This document shows positions 50,971 to 59,654 of a DNA stretch of 64,000 bases, in pieces. The position numbers were made by a program, and so were the translations under genes. This DNA comes from an uncultured Pseudomonadota bacterium (GTDB lineage Bacteria > Pseudomonadota > Gammaproteobacteria > Steroidobacterales > Steroidobacteraceae), in the NCBI GenBank assembly GCA_902826575.1, contig CADEFJ010000001.1, forward strand, positions 62,001 to 126,000. Direction: 5' to 3'. A model generated the notes under the pieces. That model ran no database searches. It was not told the origin of the DNA and worked only from the letters and a program-made list of their open reading frames with translations. How positions within the stretch are numbered: position 1 is the stretch's first letter; every line of letters begins with the position of its first letter.

Positions 50971-52026
50971 ATGTTCTCAGTCAAGCCACTCGCCAATCTT
51001 CGCTTCGGCAAGGAACCCGAGAAGGAAGCCGAAGAGCAGCGGGTCGTGCAGCTGTTTCGCAACCGCGCCGAACTCAAGAAGGCCTACGCGTCGCTGCAGG
51101 ATGAGGTACACCGCCTCAAGGACCGCCTGAAGCAGCAGGAGGGCGCGACCGCACGCGTGCAGGAGATGCTCGAGGGGCTCGAGGCGCGCCTGGCTGCGCC
51201 CGAAACGGCCTACCCGGCGCTCGTCTTCTATCACCTGCGGGGGCTGTGGGGCATCGGCCGCGAGCTCATCAGCCAGCTGGTTGCGGACCTTGCCCGCCAG
51301 CAGGAAGAGAAGGAGCGCCGCCACCACCTGACCGAGTCGAACCGGCGCCAGTTCGCGCGGCGCCAGGCGATCGATGCGCAACTGCGCGAGGCAGAGACCA
51401 CTGCCTCCGAAGCGGTTGCGCGGCTCGCCGACGCGCAGCGCCGGCTGGCCGCGCTCACCCGAGTCTGGCATTACTTCCAGCGCCGGGAGCTCGGCCGGCG
51501 CGTGCACGCGCTCGAGGCGAATTCGCAGGCGGCCGCCGCGCTGCTCGCGCAGGCGCGCCAGGCGCACGAGGCGCTCGCCTCCGAGCAGGCCGCGGAGTTC
51601 CCGGGCCTGTCGGTGGAGGCCCGGCGTGCGATCAACCTGGCCGCGATCGGTTATGCCGAGTTGCTGTGCCTGCGCCTTGCGCGTACGCCGCTGGTCGCGC
51701 AGGCGAGGGATGCGGCCGCACGCCGCGAAGTGATCGACGACTATGGCGCGCGCGCGGAGTGCGAGCGACTGATGGGCGATATCGCGCGCGCCAAGGCGGT
51801 GTTGCAGCACCGCGGCCAGTTGTCACAGGAGCTGCGCGCCCGCACGGATCGCCTGCGCCAGCTCGCGAAGTACCGCAGTGCCTCGGACTCGATGCCCACC
51901 GTCGAATCGATCGGCATGGCCGAGGGCGATGTGCTGGACCGCGGCGCGCAGGGCGCGAACGCGTCGCGCCTGCCGAACGTGCTCGCCGAGGACACCTGGG
52001 ACCTCTTCAGGATCGTGCTGCGCTGA
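50971..52026 (+). CDS. Unknown coiled-coil protein
   Basis: 351 residues, no signal peptide or membrane helix. Residues ~15-75 and ~105-215 are heptad-rich, Glu/Arg/Gln/Ala-dominated coiled coils (KKAYASLQDEVHRLKDRLKQQEG, then RQQEEKERRHHLTESNRRQFARR). A hydrophobic segment YPALVFYHLRGLWGIGRELISQLVADLA separates them. The C-terminal ~40 residues (LPNVLAEDTWDLFRIVL) are non-coiled. I do not recognise a family. It starts 11 bases after the DUF1249 gene, so they are likely co-expressed. Its last 20 bases overlap the end of the convergent RND gene. Confidence 0.8.
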   Translation: MFSVKPLANLRFGKEPEKEAEEQRVVQLFRNRAELKKAYASLQDEVHRLKDRLKQQEGATARVQEMLEGLEARLAAPETAYPALVFYHLRGLWGIGRELISQLVADLARQQEEKERRHHLTESNRRQFARRQAIDAQLREAETTASEAVARLADAQRRLAALTRVWHYFQRRELGRRVHALEANSQAAAALLAQARQAHEALASEQAAEFPGLSVEARRAINLAAIGYAELLCLRLARTPLVAQARDAAARREVIDDYGARAECERLMGDIARAKAVLQHRGQLSQELRARTDRLRQLAKYRSASDSMPTVESIGMAEGDVLDRGAQGANASRLPNVLAEDTWDLFRIVLR

Positions 52027-55000
52027 CATCGCCCGGCGCGCGCGTGCGTGCCATGAAGCGCCGCATCGCCACGATGCCGTCGTCCAGCCACTGGTAGAAC
52101 ACCGGCACTGCGAACAGCGAGGTCGCCGCGCTGAATACCAGCCCGCCCATGATCGAGCGTGCCATCGGCGCGTAAGACGGGCCACCGACTCCGACGGCGA
52201 GCTGCGCGTCGCCGAAGGCGAGCGGCGAGAGGGCGAGCGAGGCCGTCAGGGTCGTCATCAGAATCGGGCGCAACCGGTCGCGGCTCGCCTGCACGATCGC
52301 TTCCAGCCGCCCGGTGCCGGCGAGGCGCAGGTCGTTGATGTGAGCCACCAACACGATGCCGATATTGACCACCACGCCGATCAGGATCTGCACGCCGATG
52401 ATCGCCATGAACGTGAACGTGGTGCCGGTGAGGAACAGTGTCCAGATCACGCCAATCACGGCCATCAGGATCGAACTCACGATCGAGATCGGCAGGATCG
52501 TCGACTCGAACAGCGCGGCCATCACCAGGTAGATCATCGCGATCGCGAACAACAGGTTGAAGATCATCGCCTGCGTGCCATCGTCGTTCTGCTGCACGCC
52601 GCGCCCGAACTGCCACGAGTAGCCCGGTGGCAGCTGGTAGGCGCCCATCAGCTTCTCGACCCGCTCCTTGACGACCGGCAGCGTGGCGTCCTCGGCAATC
52701 ACGCCGCCGAGTGTCACGGAGGTCAGGCGGTTGACGCGCTGGATCACCCGGGGGCCGCGCTCGATCGAAAAGTTGGCAATCGCGCCGAGCTCGATGCGCT
52801 CACCGGAGGGCAGGTACAGCGGCAGGCGTGCGAGGTCGGCGACGTCCTGGCGGTCGGACTCGCGGAATGCCAGGCGCAGCGTCAGTTCGCGGTCGGCGGA
52901 GCGGAACTCGCGCAGCTTGTCGCCGCGCAGTGCCGCGGCAATCGACAGCGCGGCATCCTGCGGCGTCACGCCGAGCGCCGCCGCCCGGCTGCGATCGACA
53001 CTGATGCGTACCTCGTCGTCGCCATCGCGAGCCTCGGACCGGACCGAGGTGAGTCCTTCGATGTCGCGCAACGCGCGCGCGACATCGGCGGCGAGCACGG
53101 CCAGGCGCTCGGTGGACTCGCCGGTGATGCGCATCGAGAAGCCGCCGGCTGCGCCGGTGCCCTCGATGTCGAAGCTCGGCTTGCCGATGATGATCTCCGG
53201 CATGTTGGCGTTCACCAGGCGCATCGTCTCGGACGCCGCAATGCGCATCTTGTCCTTCGGGGTCAGCTTCAGGAGGCTGTTGGCCGAACTTGCGTCATAA
53301 CGCGAATAGACGCTCTCGATATCGAACTCCTCGCGATGCTCGGCGAGGTAGTTCTCGACCGTCTTGACCGCTGCCTCGACCCGATCGATCGGGTGGGTGC
53401 CGTCGATGCGGTAATCGATGAACAACTCGCGGCCGGCGTCCTGCGGGAACATGTCGAAGCGCACCAGTTTGTCGGGGAACATGCTCGAGGCCACCAGCAG
53501 GCCGGCTGTCAACGCGAGCAGCAGGCCGAGTGCCGCGGCCGGCCGGCGTGGATGCGTCAGCGAGGCGCGCAGGATCCTGCTGTAGCGGTCCTGCAGGCGC
53601 GCGAACGCACTGCCGTGCGAGATCGGCGGTGGGGGTGGAAAGCGCGAGGTCAGCATCGGCACGATCGTCTGGGCGACCACCAGTGAAGCGCTCATCGCGA
53701 CCACTATCGGCACCGCGACGTGCGACAGGAAGATGGTCAGCTGGTTGCGCTCGCCGAACAGGATCGGGAGGAACACGACGACGCAGGTGGCGGTGCCCGC
53801 CAGGGTCGCGATGCCCACCTCGCGCACGCCGGCGAAGGTCGCCGCCAGCGGATTGCCGGGATCGAGCTGCCGGTGGCGGAATACGCTCTCGGTCACGACC
53901 ACGGCATTGTCCACCAGCATGCCGATGGCGAGCATCATGCCCATCATCGTCATGACGTTGATCGACAGGTCCAGGAAGTACATCGCCGCGAGCGTCACCA
54001 GCAGCGACAGGGGCACCGCGAGGCTCACGATCAGGGTCGTCGGCCAGTGCCGCAGGAACAGGTACAGCACGATCAGCGCGAGCACGGCGCCGATCAGGCC
54101 GGCTTCGCCGACGTCGGCGAGCGAGTTGCGGATCGACGTCGCCTGGTTGTCGATCACGTAGATCGTGACACCCTGCAGCTGCGGCAGCTCGTGGGCGCGC
54201 TCGAGCACCTGCAGCACATTGTCGGCCACTTCGATGACATTGGCCTGGGTCGTCTTGAACACGTCGACGCCCACGGCCGGGCTGCCGTTCAGGCGCCTGC
54301 GCGTGGTCAGTTCCGGCGTGATCAGCTCCACCTCGGCGAGATCGCGCAGGCGCAGGTCGGGGCCGATCACCAGGTTGCGCAGCTCATCGAGCGAGCGCAG
54401 CTCGCCGATCGGGCGCACCGTGAAACGCTCGCTGCCGTTGGTCAGCTGGCCGGCGCTCACCGAGAAGTTCGCGCGCTGCAGCTTCTGCACGAGTTCGCGC
54501 ACGTCGACGCGGTGCGCAGCGATGCGCCCGGCATCGACCAGCACGCGCACCTCGCGGGGCTCGACGCCGGCGAGTTCGACGCGCGCGACCCCGTCGACGC
54601 GCTCGATCGGCTTCTTGAGCGTGCGCTCGAGCACTTCGTATTGCGAGGAGAGGTCTGAGTCGGCCGACAGGCGGATCGTCAGCACCGACTGGTCGGCGCT
54701 CGAGGCGCGGAACATCAGGATACGGTTGGCGGCGGCAGGCAGGTCGTGCCGGATCGCATCGAGCTTGGTGCGCACCTCGAATCCCGCCGCCTCGACATCG
54801 GTGCCCCAGTCGAACTCGATCTCGAAGCTGGCCTGGTCGCTCTCGGACTTGGAGCGGATTTCGCGGATGCCGGGCAGCGTGGCGAGCGCATCCTCGACCG
54901 GACGCGTGATCTCCTCTTCGATCTCCTCCGGAGTGGAGCCGGGGTAGGGAATCACGACGCCCATGAACGGGAAGGTGATGTCCGGGAACTGCTCGAGTGG

Positions 55001-55096
55001 CAGCAGGCGCGCAGCCATCGCGCCGATGGTCGCCACGGCGGCGAAGACCATGATGGTCGTGACCGGGCGGCGCAGCGCGAAGTTCGTGTGGATCAC
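52007..55096 (-). CDS. RND efflux permease (second of two)
   Basis: 1029 residues with the 12-helix, two-loop RND layout. It opens with FALRRPVTTIMVFAAVATIGAMAARLLPLEQFPDITFPFMGVVIPYPGSTPEEIEEEITRP. The TM4 proton-relay motif is MLAIGMLVDNAVVVTE, with one Asp followed by Asn rather than the Asp-Asp of AcrB. It overlaps the stop of the other permease gene by four bases. Together with that permease and the adaptor it probably forms a MdtABC-like pump with two different subunits. The exported compound is unknown. Confidence 0.93.
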   Translation of the reverse strand: MIHTNFALRRPVTTIMVFAAVATIGAMAARLLPLEQFPDITFPFMGVVIPYPGSTPEEIEEEITRPVEDALATLPGIREIRSKSESDQASFEIEFDWGTDVEAAGFEVRTKLDAIRHDLPAAANRILMFRASSADQSVLTIRLSADSDLSSQYEVLERTLKKPIERVDGVARVELAGVEPREVRVLVDAGRIAAHRVDVRELVQKLQRANFSVSAGQLTNGSERFTVRPIGELRSLDELRNLVIGPDLRLRDLAEVELITPELTTRRRLNGSPAVGVDVFKTTQANVIEVADNVLQVLERAHELPQLQGVTIYVIDNQATSIRNSLADVGEAGLIGAVLALIVLYLFLRHWPTTLIVSLAVPLSLLVTLAAMYFLDLSINVMTMMGMMLAIGMLVDNAVVVTESVFRHRQLDPGNPLAATFAGVREVGIATLAGTATCVVVFLPILFGERNQLTIFLSHVAVPIVVAMSASLVVAQTIVPMLTSRFPPPPPISHGSAFARLQDRYSRILRASLTHPRRPAAALGLLLALTAGLLVASSMFPDKLVRFDMFPQDAGRELFIDYRIDGTHPIDRVEAAVKTVENYLAEHREEFDIESVYSRYDASSANSLLKLTPKDKMRIAASETMRLVNANMPEIIIGKPSFDIEGTGAAGGFSMRITGESTERLAVLAADVARALRDIEGLTSVRSEARDGDDEVRISVDRSRAAALGVTPQDAALSIAAALRGDKLREFRSADRELTLRLAFRESDRQDVADLARLPLYLPSGERIELGAIANFSIERGPRVIQRVNRLTSVTLGGVIAEDATLPVVKERVEKLMGAYQLPPGYSWQFGRGVQQNDDGTQAMIFNLLFAIAMIYLVMAALFESTILPISIVSSILMAVIGVIWTLFLTGTTFTFMAIIGVQILIGVVVNIGIVLVAHINDLRLAGTGRLEAIVQASRDRLRPILMTTLTASLALSPLAFGDAQLAVGVGGPSYAPMARSIMGGLVFSAATSLFAVPVFYQWLDDGIVAMRRFMARTRAPGDVSAARS

Positions 55097-58000
55097 GGCC
55101 GTGCGCTCGCCGCGAGCGGTGCGGGCAGCGGGGCGGGAGCGCTGTCATCGCGCTGCAGGCGCTTGCGATCGAGCAGCGTATACAGCACCGGGATGATGAT
55201 CAGGGTCAGCACCGTCGCGACGAGCATGCCGCCGATCACGGTGATCGCCATCGGCCGACGCACCTCGGCACCCTCGCCGATGCCGATGGCCATCGGCAGC
55301 AGGCCGAGGATCGTGCTGACGCTCGTGATCAGGATCGGGCGCAGGCGGGTGCGGCCGGCGAGCACCAGCGCGTCGTGGCGGGTGAGGCCCCGCTCGCGCG
55401 CCTGGTTGACGGCGTCGAGCAGCACGATCGCGTTGTTGACGACGATGCCGGCAAGCAGGATCAGGCCGATGAAGGCCACGGCGTTGATGGTCGTGCCGGT
55501 CACCGCGAGGCCCCACACCGCCCCCATCAGGCCCATCGGGATCGTGAACAGGATCACGAACGGATGCAGCAGCGATTCGAACTGCGAGGCCATCACGAGA
55601 TAGACGAGGAACACGGCGAGCGCGAACGCCATAAGCAGGGAGCGGAAGCTCTGCTGCATTTCCTCGCTCTGGCCGGTCACGCTGTAAGTGATGCCGGCAG
55701 GCAACGGCGTCGCCGCGAGGATCTCGTTGGCGGTGGCGGTGGCCGCCCCGAGATTGCCACGGGCGGGCGAGGCGGACAGCAGCGCGACACGCTCCTGTCC
55801 GGCGCGGCGGATCTCCGCCGGACCCACGGCCAGGTTCACGTCGGCCACCGCGGCGAGTGTCACGGGCTTTGCGGCGCCTGGATTCACGATCAGGTTGCGC
55901 ACCGCCTCGATCGAGGCGCTGCGGGTATCGACGCTGCGCACCAGCACGTCGATCTTCTTGTCGCGCAGCTGGTAGCGCGTTGCCACATCGCCGCGCAGGC
56001 TCGACACCACGCTGTCCGCGATGGTACGCACTTCGAGACCCAGGCGCGAAGCGCGGTCCTGGTCGAACAGGATCTGTATCTCCGGATGCCCGCCCTCGAT
56101 CGAGGAGCGCAGGTCGGTGAACGCGCCACTCGCCGCCATGCGCGCGTGCACGGCCGACGCGGCAGCCTGCAGGCGCTCGAGCTCATAGCCTGACAGCACG
56201 ACTTCGAGCGGCGTCGACAGCGTAAAGAGGGCCGGGCGCGAAAACTCGTACTGCACGCCGGGCAGGGCGTCGAGCGCAGTGCGCAGCTGCGCCATGGCAG
56301 CGGCTTCCTCGCGCGGACCCGCCGGCTGGCGCAGGCGTATCGACATCTCGCCGATGTTCTCGCCGGAATCCACCGGATTTGCATCGAGGCGGTTGCCGGT
56401 GCCCGACACGGCGTACGCGTGATCGAGGCCCGGCAGGTCGATCGCACTCGAAAGCGCCGCGCGCATGATGCGATCGGTACTGTCGAGCGGCGAGCCGGCG
56501 GGCAGTCGCAGCTTGACGTTGAACTCGCCCTGCGCGAGCTGCGGGATCAGTTCGGTGGGCAGGCGCGTCAGCACCAGCGTGGTGAGTGCGAGCAGCGAGA
56601 CGGCGACGCCGAGCACGACCGTCCGGTGGCGCAGCGACCACTCGAGCGAGGCGGGGTAGAGCCGCTCGAGCACGGCAAAGCTCCGCTGGGTCAGGTGCAC
56701 GGCAGGGGCAAGGATGAATCCGCACAGTGCGCCGAACGTGCCGGCAAGCGCCCGTGCGAGCCTGATCAGCGTGGCCAGCACGAGCCTCAGCGGCCAGGCG
56801 AGCCAGGCGAAAAGGCGTCGCAGCCCGCGCGCGGCGGGCGCCCGGCCGAACTCGCCGGGGCGCAGCGCCCGTCCGATGCCGCGCAGCCGGTCGGCCAGGA
56901 TCGCGCCGCGTTCGGCCAGTTCGGGCCGAAGCTCATCGCGCGGCACGCGCCGCTCGCCATCGTTCGCGCGCCACGCCGCCATCATGGGCACCAGCGTGAG
57001 GCTCGCGAGCAGGGAGAGGATCTGGGCGAAGGTGACAGTCAGCGCCTGGTCGCGGAACAGCTGGCCGGCGATGCCGCTCACGAACACCATCGGGAAGAAC
57101 ACGGCCACCGTGGTCAGCGTCGAGGCGGTGACCGCCATCGCCACCTCGGCGGTGCCTTCGCGGGCCGCCTGCACCGCGGGCATGCCTGCCTCGCGTTTGC
57201 GGGAGATGGCCTCGAGGATCACGACCGAGTTGTCGATCAGCATGCCGACCGACAGCGCGATGCCGCCGAGCGACATGATGTTGAGGGTCAGGTCGAAGCC
57301 GTACATCAGCACGAAGATGCCGATGACGGTCACCGGGATGACGATGCCGGCGACGAGCGTGGCGCGCGCATCGCGCAGGAACAGGTACAGCACGATCACC
57401 GATAGCAGGCCGCCCCAGACGGCCGCATCGCTCACCTCGCTCACCGAGTTGGCGATGAACTGCGACTGGTCGTAAACGGTTTGCAGTTTCGTTTCCGGCG
57501 GCAGCGATTTCTCGAGTGCCGCGAGGCGCGTGCGCACGGCCTGGGCCAGCTGCACCGTGTTCGCGTCGCCTTCCTTGTAGACAGCGAGCTCGACACACTC
57601 GCGTCCGTCGAGGCGCGTGATGGCCGTGCGGTCCTTGTAGCCGTGCTCGACACGCGCGATGTCGCGCAGGTAGACGGGGTGCGCGTCGACCGTCGCGATC
57701 ACCGCCGCCGACATCTCCTCGAGTGACTGGAATTCGTTCAGCGTGCGCACCAGGAAGCGCTGTGTGCCCTGTTCGAGGCGCCCGCCGGAGAGGTTGACGT
57801 TCTCGGCGCCGATGCGCGCGGCGACGCTCGCAACGTCGAGCTTCAGTTGCGCGAGCCGCTCCTGGTCGACGTGGACGTGGATCTCGTCCTCGAAGCCGCC
57901 GCTGACCTTCACGGCGGCGGAGCCTTCGGTCGCTTCGAGTTCCGGCTTGAGGCGATCGTCGGCGTAGCGGCGCAGGGTCTTCAGCCGCTCGTCGGACGCA

Positions 58001-58446
58001 GCGCTGCCTTCTGCCAGATCGACGAATGCGAGCCGCAGCACCGGCTCGGTGGACGGATCGAAGCGCAGCAGCAACGGGCGCTCCGCATCGGTGGGCAGCT
58101 GCAGCAGGTCGAGGCGTTCGCGCACCTCGATGCCGGCGAAATCCATATCGGTGCCCCAGGCAAACTCGAGCACCACGTCGGCCTGGCCGGAACGCGACAC
58201 CGAGCGCACGCTGCGCACGTTGCGGATCGTGCCGGCCGCTTCCTCGATGGGCCTCGTGATCAGGTTCTCGACCTCGAGCGGTGCGGCGCCCGGGAGCTCC
58301 GTGCGTATCGTCAGCGTCGGATACGAGAGGTCCGGCAGCAGGTTCACCTTCAACCGCGACAGCGAGACGGCGCCAAAGAGCGCGATGGCAACGGTGGCCA
58401 TCGCGATCGTGACGCGGCGGCGCAGGGCGAGATCGACGATACGCAT
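55093..58446 (-). CDS. RND efflux permease (first of two)
   Basis: 1117 residues. It opens with VDLALRRRVTIAMATVAIALFGAVSLSRLKVNLLPDLSYPTLTIRTELPGAAPLEVENLITRPIEE; the TM4 motif is LSVGMLIDNSVVILE, again Asp-Asn. Between TM6 and TM7 is an insertion of about 90 residues (around residues 500-590) rich in Arg with an added hydrophobic stretch (LFAWLAWPLRLVLATLIRLA), which accounts for most of the extra length over the partner. It is 18 bases downstream of the adaptor gene. Confidence 0.93.
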   Translation of the reverse strand: MRIVDLALRRRVTIAMATVAIALFGAVSLSRLKVNLLPDLSYPTLTIRTELPGAAPLEVENLITRPIEEAAGTIRNVRSVRSVSRSGQADVVLEFAWGTDMDFAGIEVRERLDLLQLPTDAERPLLLRFDPSTEPVLRLAFVDLAEGSAASDERLKTLRRYADDRLKPELEATEGSAAVKVSGGFEDEIHVHVDQERLAQLKLDVASVAARIGAENVNLSGGRLEQGTQRFLVRTLNEFQSLEEMSAAVIATVDAHPVYLRDIARVEHGYKDRTAITRLDGRECVELAVYKEGDANTVQLAQAVRTRLAALEKSLPPETKLQTVYDQSQFIANSVSEVSDAAVWGGLLSVIVLYLFLRDARATLVAGIVIPVTVIGIFVLMYGFDLTLNIMSLGGIALSVGMLIDNSVVILEAISRKREAGMPAVQAAREGTAEVAMAVTASTLTTVAVFFPMVFVSGIAGQLFRDQALTVTFAQILSLLASLTLVPMMAAWRANDGERRVPRDELRPELAERGAILADRLRGIGRALRPGEFGRAPAARGLRRLFAWLAWPLRLVLATLIRLARALAGTFGALCGFILAPAVHLTQRSFAVLERLYPASLEWSLRHRTVVLGVAVSLLALTTLVLTRLPTELIPQLAQGEFNVKLRLPAGSPLDSTDRIMRAALSSAIDLPGLDHAYAVSGTGNRLDANPVDSGENIGEMSIRLRQPAGPREEAAAMAQLRTALDALPGVQYEFSRPALFTLSTPLEVVLSGYELERLQAAASAVHARMAASGAFTDLRSSIEGGHPEIQILFDQDRASRLGLEVRTIADSVVSSLRGDVATRYQLRDKKIDVLVRSVDTRSASIEAVRNLIVNPGAAKPVTLAAVADVNLAVGPAEIRRAGQERVALLSASPARGNLGAATATANEILAATPLPAGITYSVTGQSEEMQQSFRSLLMAFALAVFLVYLVMASQFESLLHPFVILFTIPMGLMGAVWGLAVTGTTINAVAFIGLILLAGIVVNNAIVLLDAVNQARERGLTRHDALVLAGRTRLRPILITSVSTILGLLPMAIGIGEGAEVRRPMAITVIGGMLVATVLTLIIIPVLYTLLDRKRLQRDDSAPAPLPAPLAASARP

Positions 58447-58464
58447 GGTGACCCCCGGAAACGC

Positions 58465-59574
58465 CTAGCGCCTGGCCGTCTGCGTGTCGGCGGCCATCTT
58501 GGCGGCCGCCGCCGCGCGCAGCGCCGATGTCGGCTTGGTCTCGAGCGACACGACGCGCACGGCATTGCCGTCCTTGAGACCGCTCTGGCCGACGATCACG
58601 ACCGATTCGCCGTCGGCGACACCCGTGGTGACCTCGATGTTGCCGCCGTCGACGAGGCCCGTGGTGACCGCGCGATGCACGGCCTTGCCGTCCGCGACCA
58701 CGAAGACGCTGCTCGTGCCGTCGGCTTCGATCAGCGCGACACGCGGCACCTGCAGCGCCGCTTCGCGTCGCTCGAACACGATGCCCACGCGGGCGAACAT
58801 GCCGGGCTTCAGCAGGCCCTGCTCGTCCTCGATCTCGAGCGTGACCTTGAAGGTCGCGGTGGCCGGGTCGATGGCCGGGGAGACGAGCGTGACACGGGCG
58901 GGGAAGGTGCGACTGCCGAGCGCGTCGATCAGCGCCACGGCGGTCTGGCCCGTCGCCAGGTGCGCGAGCTCGCGTTCGGGCACGAACACACTCGCCTTGA
59001 GCGGCGTCGGGTCGGTGATGCGGAAGGTCTTCGCGCCCTGCGGCACGTTCTGGCCGACCTTCACGAATCGCGAGGCGACGATCCCCGCGAACGGCGCGCG
59101 GATCTCGGTGTACGACAACTGCAGCTCGGTGAGCTGGTAGGTCGCGCGCAGGTTCTCGAGGTCGAACTTGAGGCCCTCGAACGCACCGGCCGAGACGAGC
59201 CCCTTGTCGTGCAGCTCGACCTGGCGGTGGTAGTCGCGCTCGGCCTTGGCAAACTGCGCGCGCGCCTGCGCGGCCTCGAGCCGCAGCTGGCGCCCGTCGA
59301 GGACGGCGAGCAGCTGGCCCTCCTTGACCTGGTCGCCTTCCTCGACCAGCACCCGCAGGACTTCGCCGCCGGCACGGGCGATCACATCAGCGTCAGCCTC
59401 GGCTTCGAGGGTCGCGGTACCGGTGTACCGGGCGAGCATCTCGCCACGCTTTGCGGCCACGACTTCGACGGGCACCGACGCCGGGGCGTCAGTCTTGGCG
59501 GTGTCCGGGCTGGAGCCGCCACAGGCGGCCAGGAGCGCCGCGCTGGCGGCGATGAGCAGGGCTTGCGTGCGCAT
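58465..59574 (-). CDS. RND periplasmic adaptor lipoprotein
   Basis: 369 residues. The lipobox is ALLAAC (Cys18). The adaptor fold follows: VLVEEGDQVKEGQLLAVLDGRQLRLEAAQARAQFAKAERDYHRQVELHDKGLVSAGAFEGLKFDLENL gives the lipoyl half and hairpin, EIRAPFAGIVASRFVKVGQNVPQG the second half, and beta-barrel and membrane-proximal domains end the chain. It links the permease pair to an outer-membrane channel that is not encoded here. It is first in the operon and lies behind the 26-bp palindrome. Confidence 0.94.
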   Translation of the reverse strand: MRTQALLIAASAALLAACGGSSPDTAKTDAPASVPVEVVAAKRGEMLARYTGTATLEAEADADVIARAGGEVLRVLVEEGDQVKEGQLLAVLDGRQLRLEAAQARAQFAKAERDYHRQVELHDKGLVSAGAFEGLKFDLENLRATYQLTELQLSYTEIRAPFAGIVASRFVKVGQNVPQGAKTFRITDPTPLKASVFVPERELAHLATGQTAVALIDALGSRTFPARVTLVSPAIDPATATFKVTLEIEDEQGLLKPGMFARVGIVFERREAALQVPRVALIEADGTSSVFVVADGKAVHRAVTTGLVDGGNIEVTTGVADGESVVIVGQSGLKDGNAVRVVSLETKPTSALRAAAAAKMAADTQTARR

Positions 59575-59606
59575 GGATCAACCTCGCTGAACGATCAGGC
59601 GAGGCG

Positions 59607-59646
59607 ATCCTACCGCTAGATAGTGTTGTAGTCAACTACAACACTA
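59607..59646 (-). promoter_or_regulatory. RND operon promoter with a 26-bp palindromic operator
   Basis: The halves TAGTGTTGTAGT (59621-59632) and ACTACAACACTA (59635-59646) are perfect reverse complements around a CA centre. On the minus strand a -35 TTGACT (59630-59635) lies within the palindrome, and a -10 TAGGAT (59607-59612) follows after exactly 17 bases. A repressor bound here would block RNA polymerase. The symmetry suits a TetR- or BlaI-type dimer, but no such gene lies in this window. Confidence 0.75.
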
Positions 59647-59654
59647 CCCCTTTA

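Noticed and set aside
51878..53686. A 602-codon plus-strand frame opposite the RND permease
   Set aside because: Antisense shadow; residues are Arg/His/Gln-biased and the permease is unambiguous.
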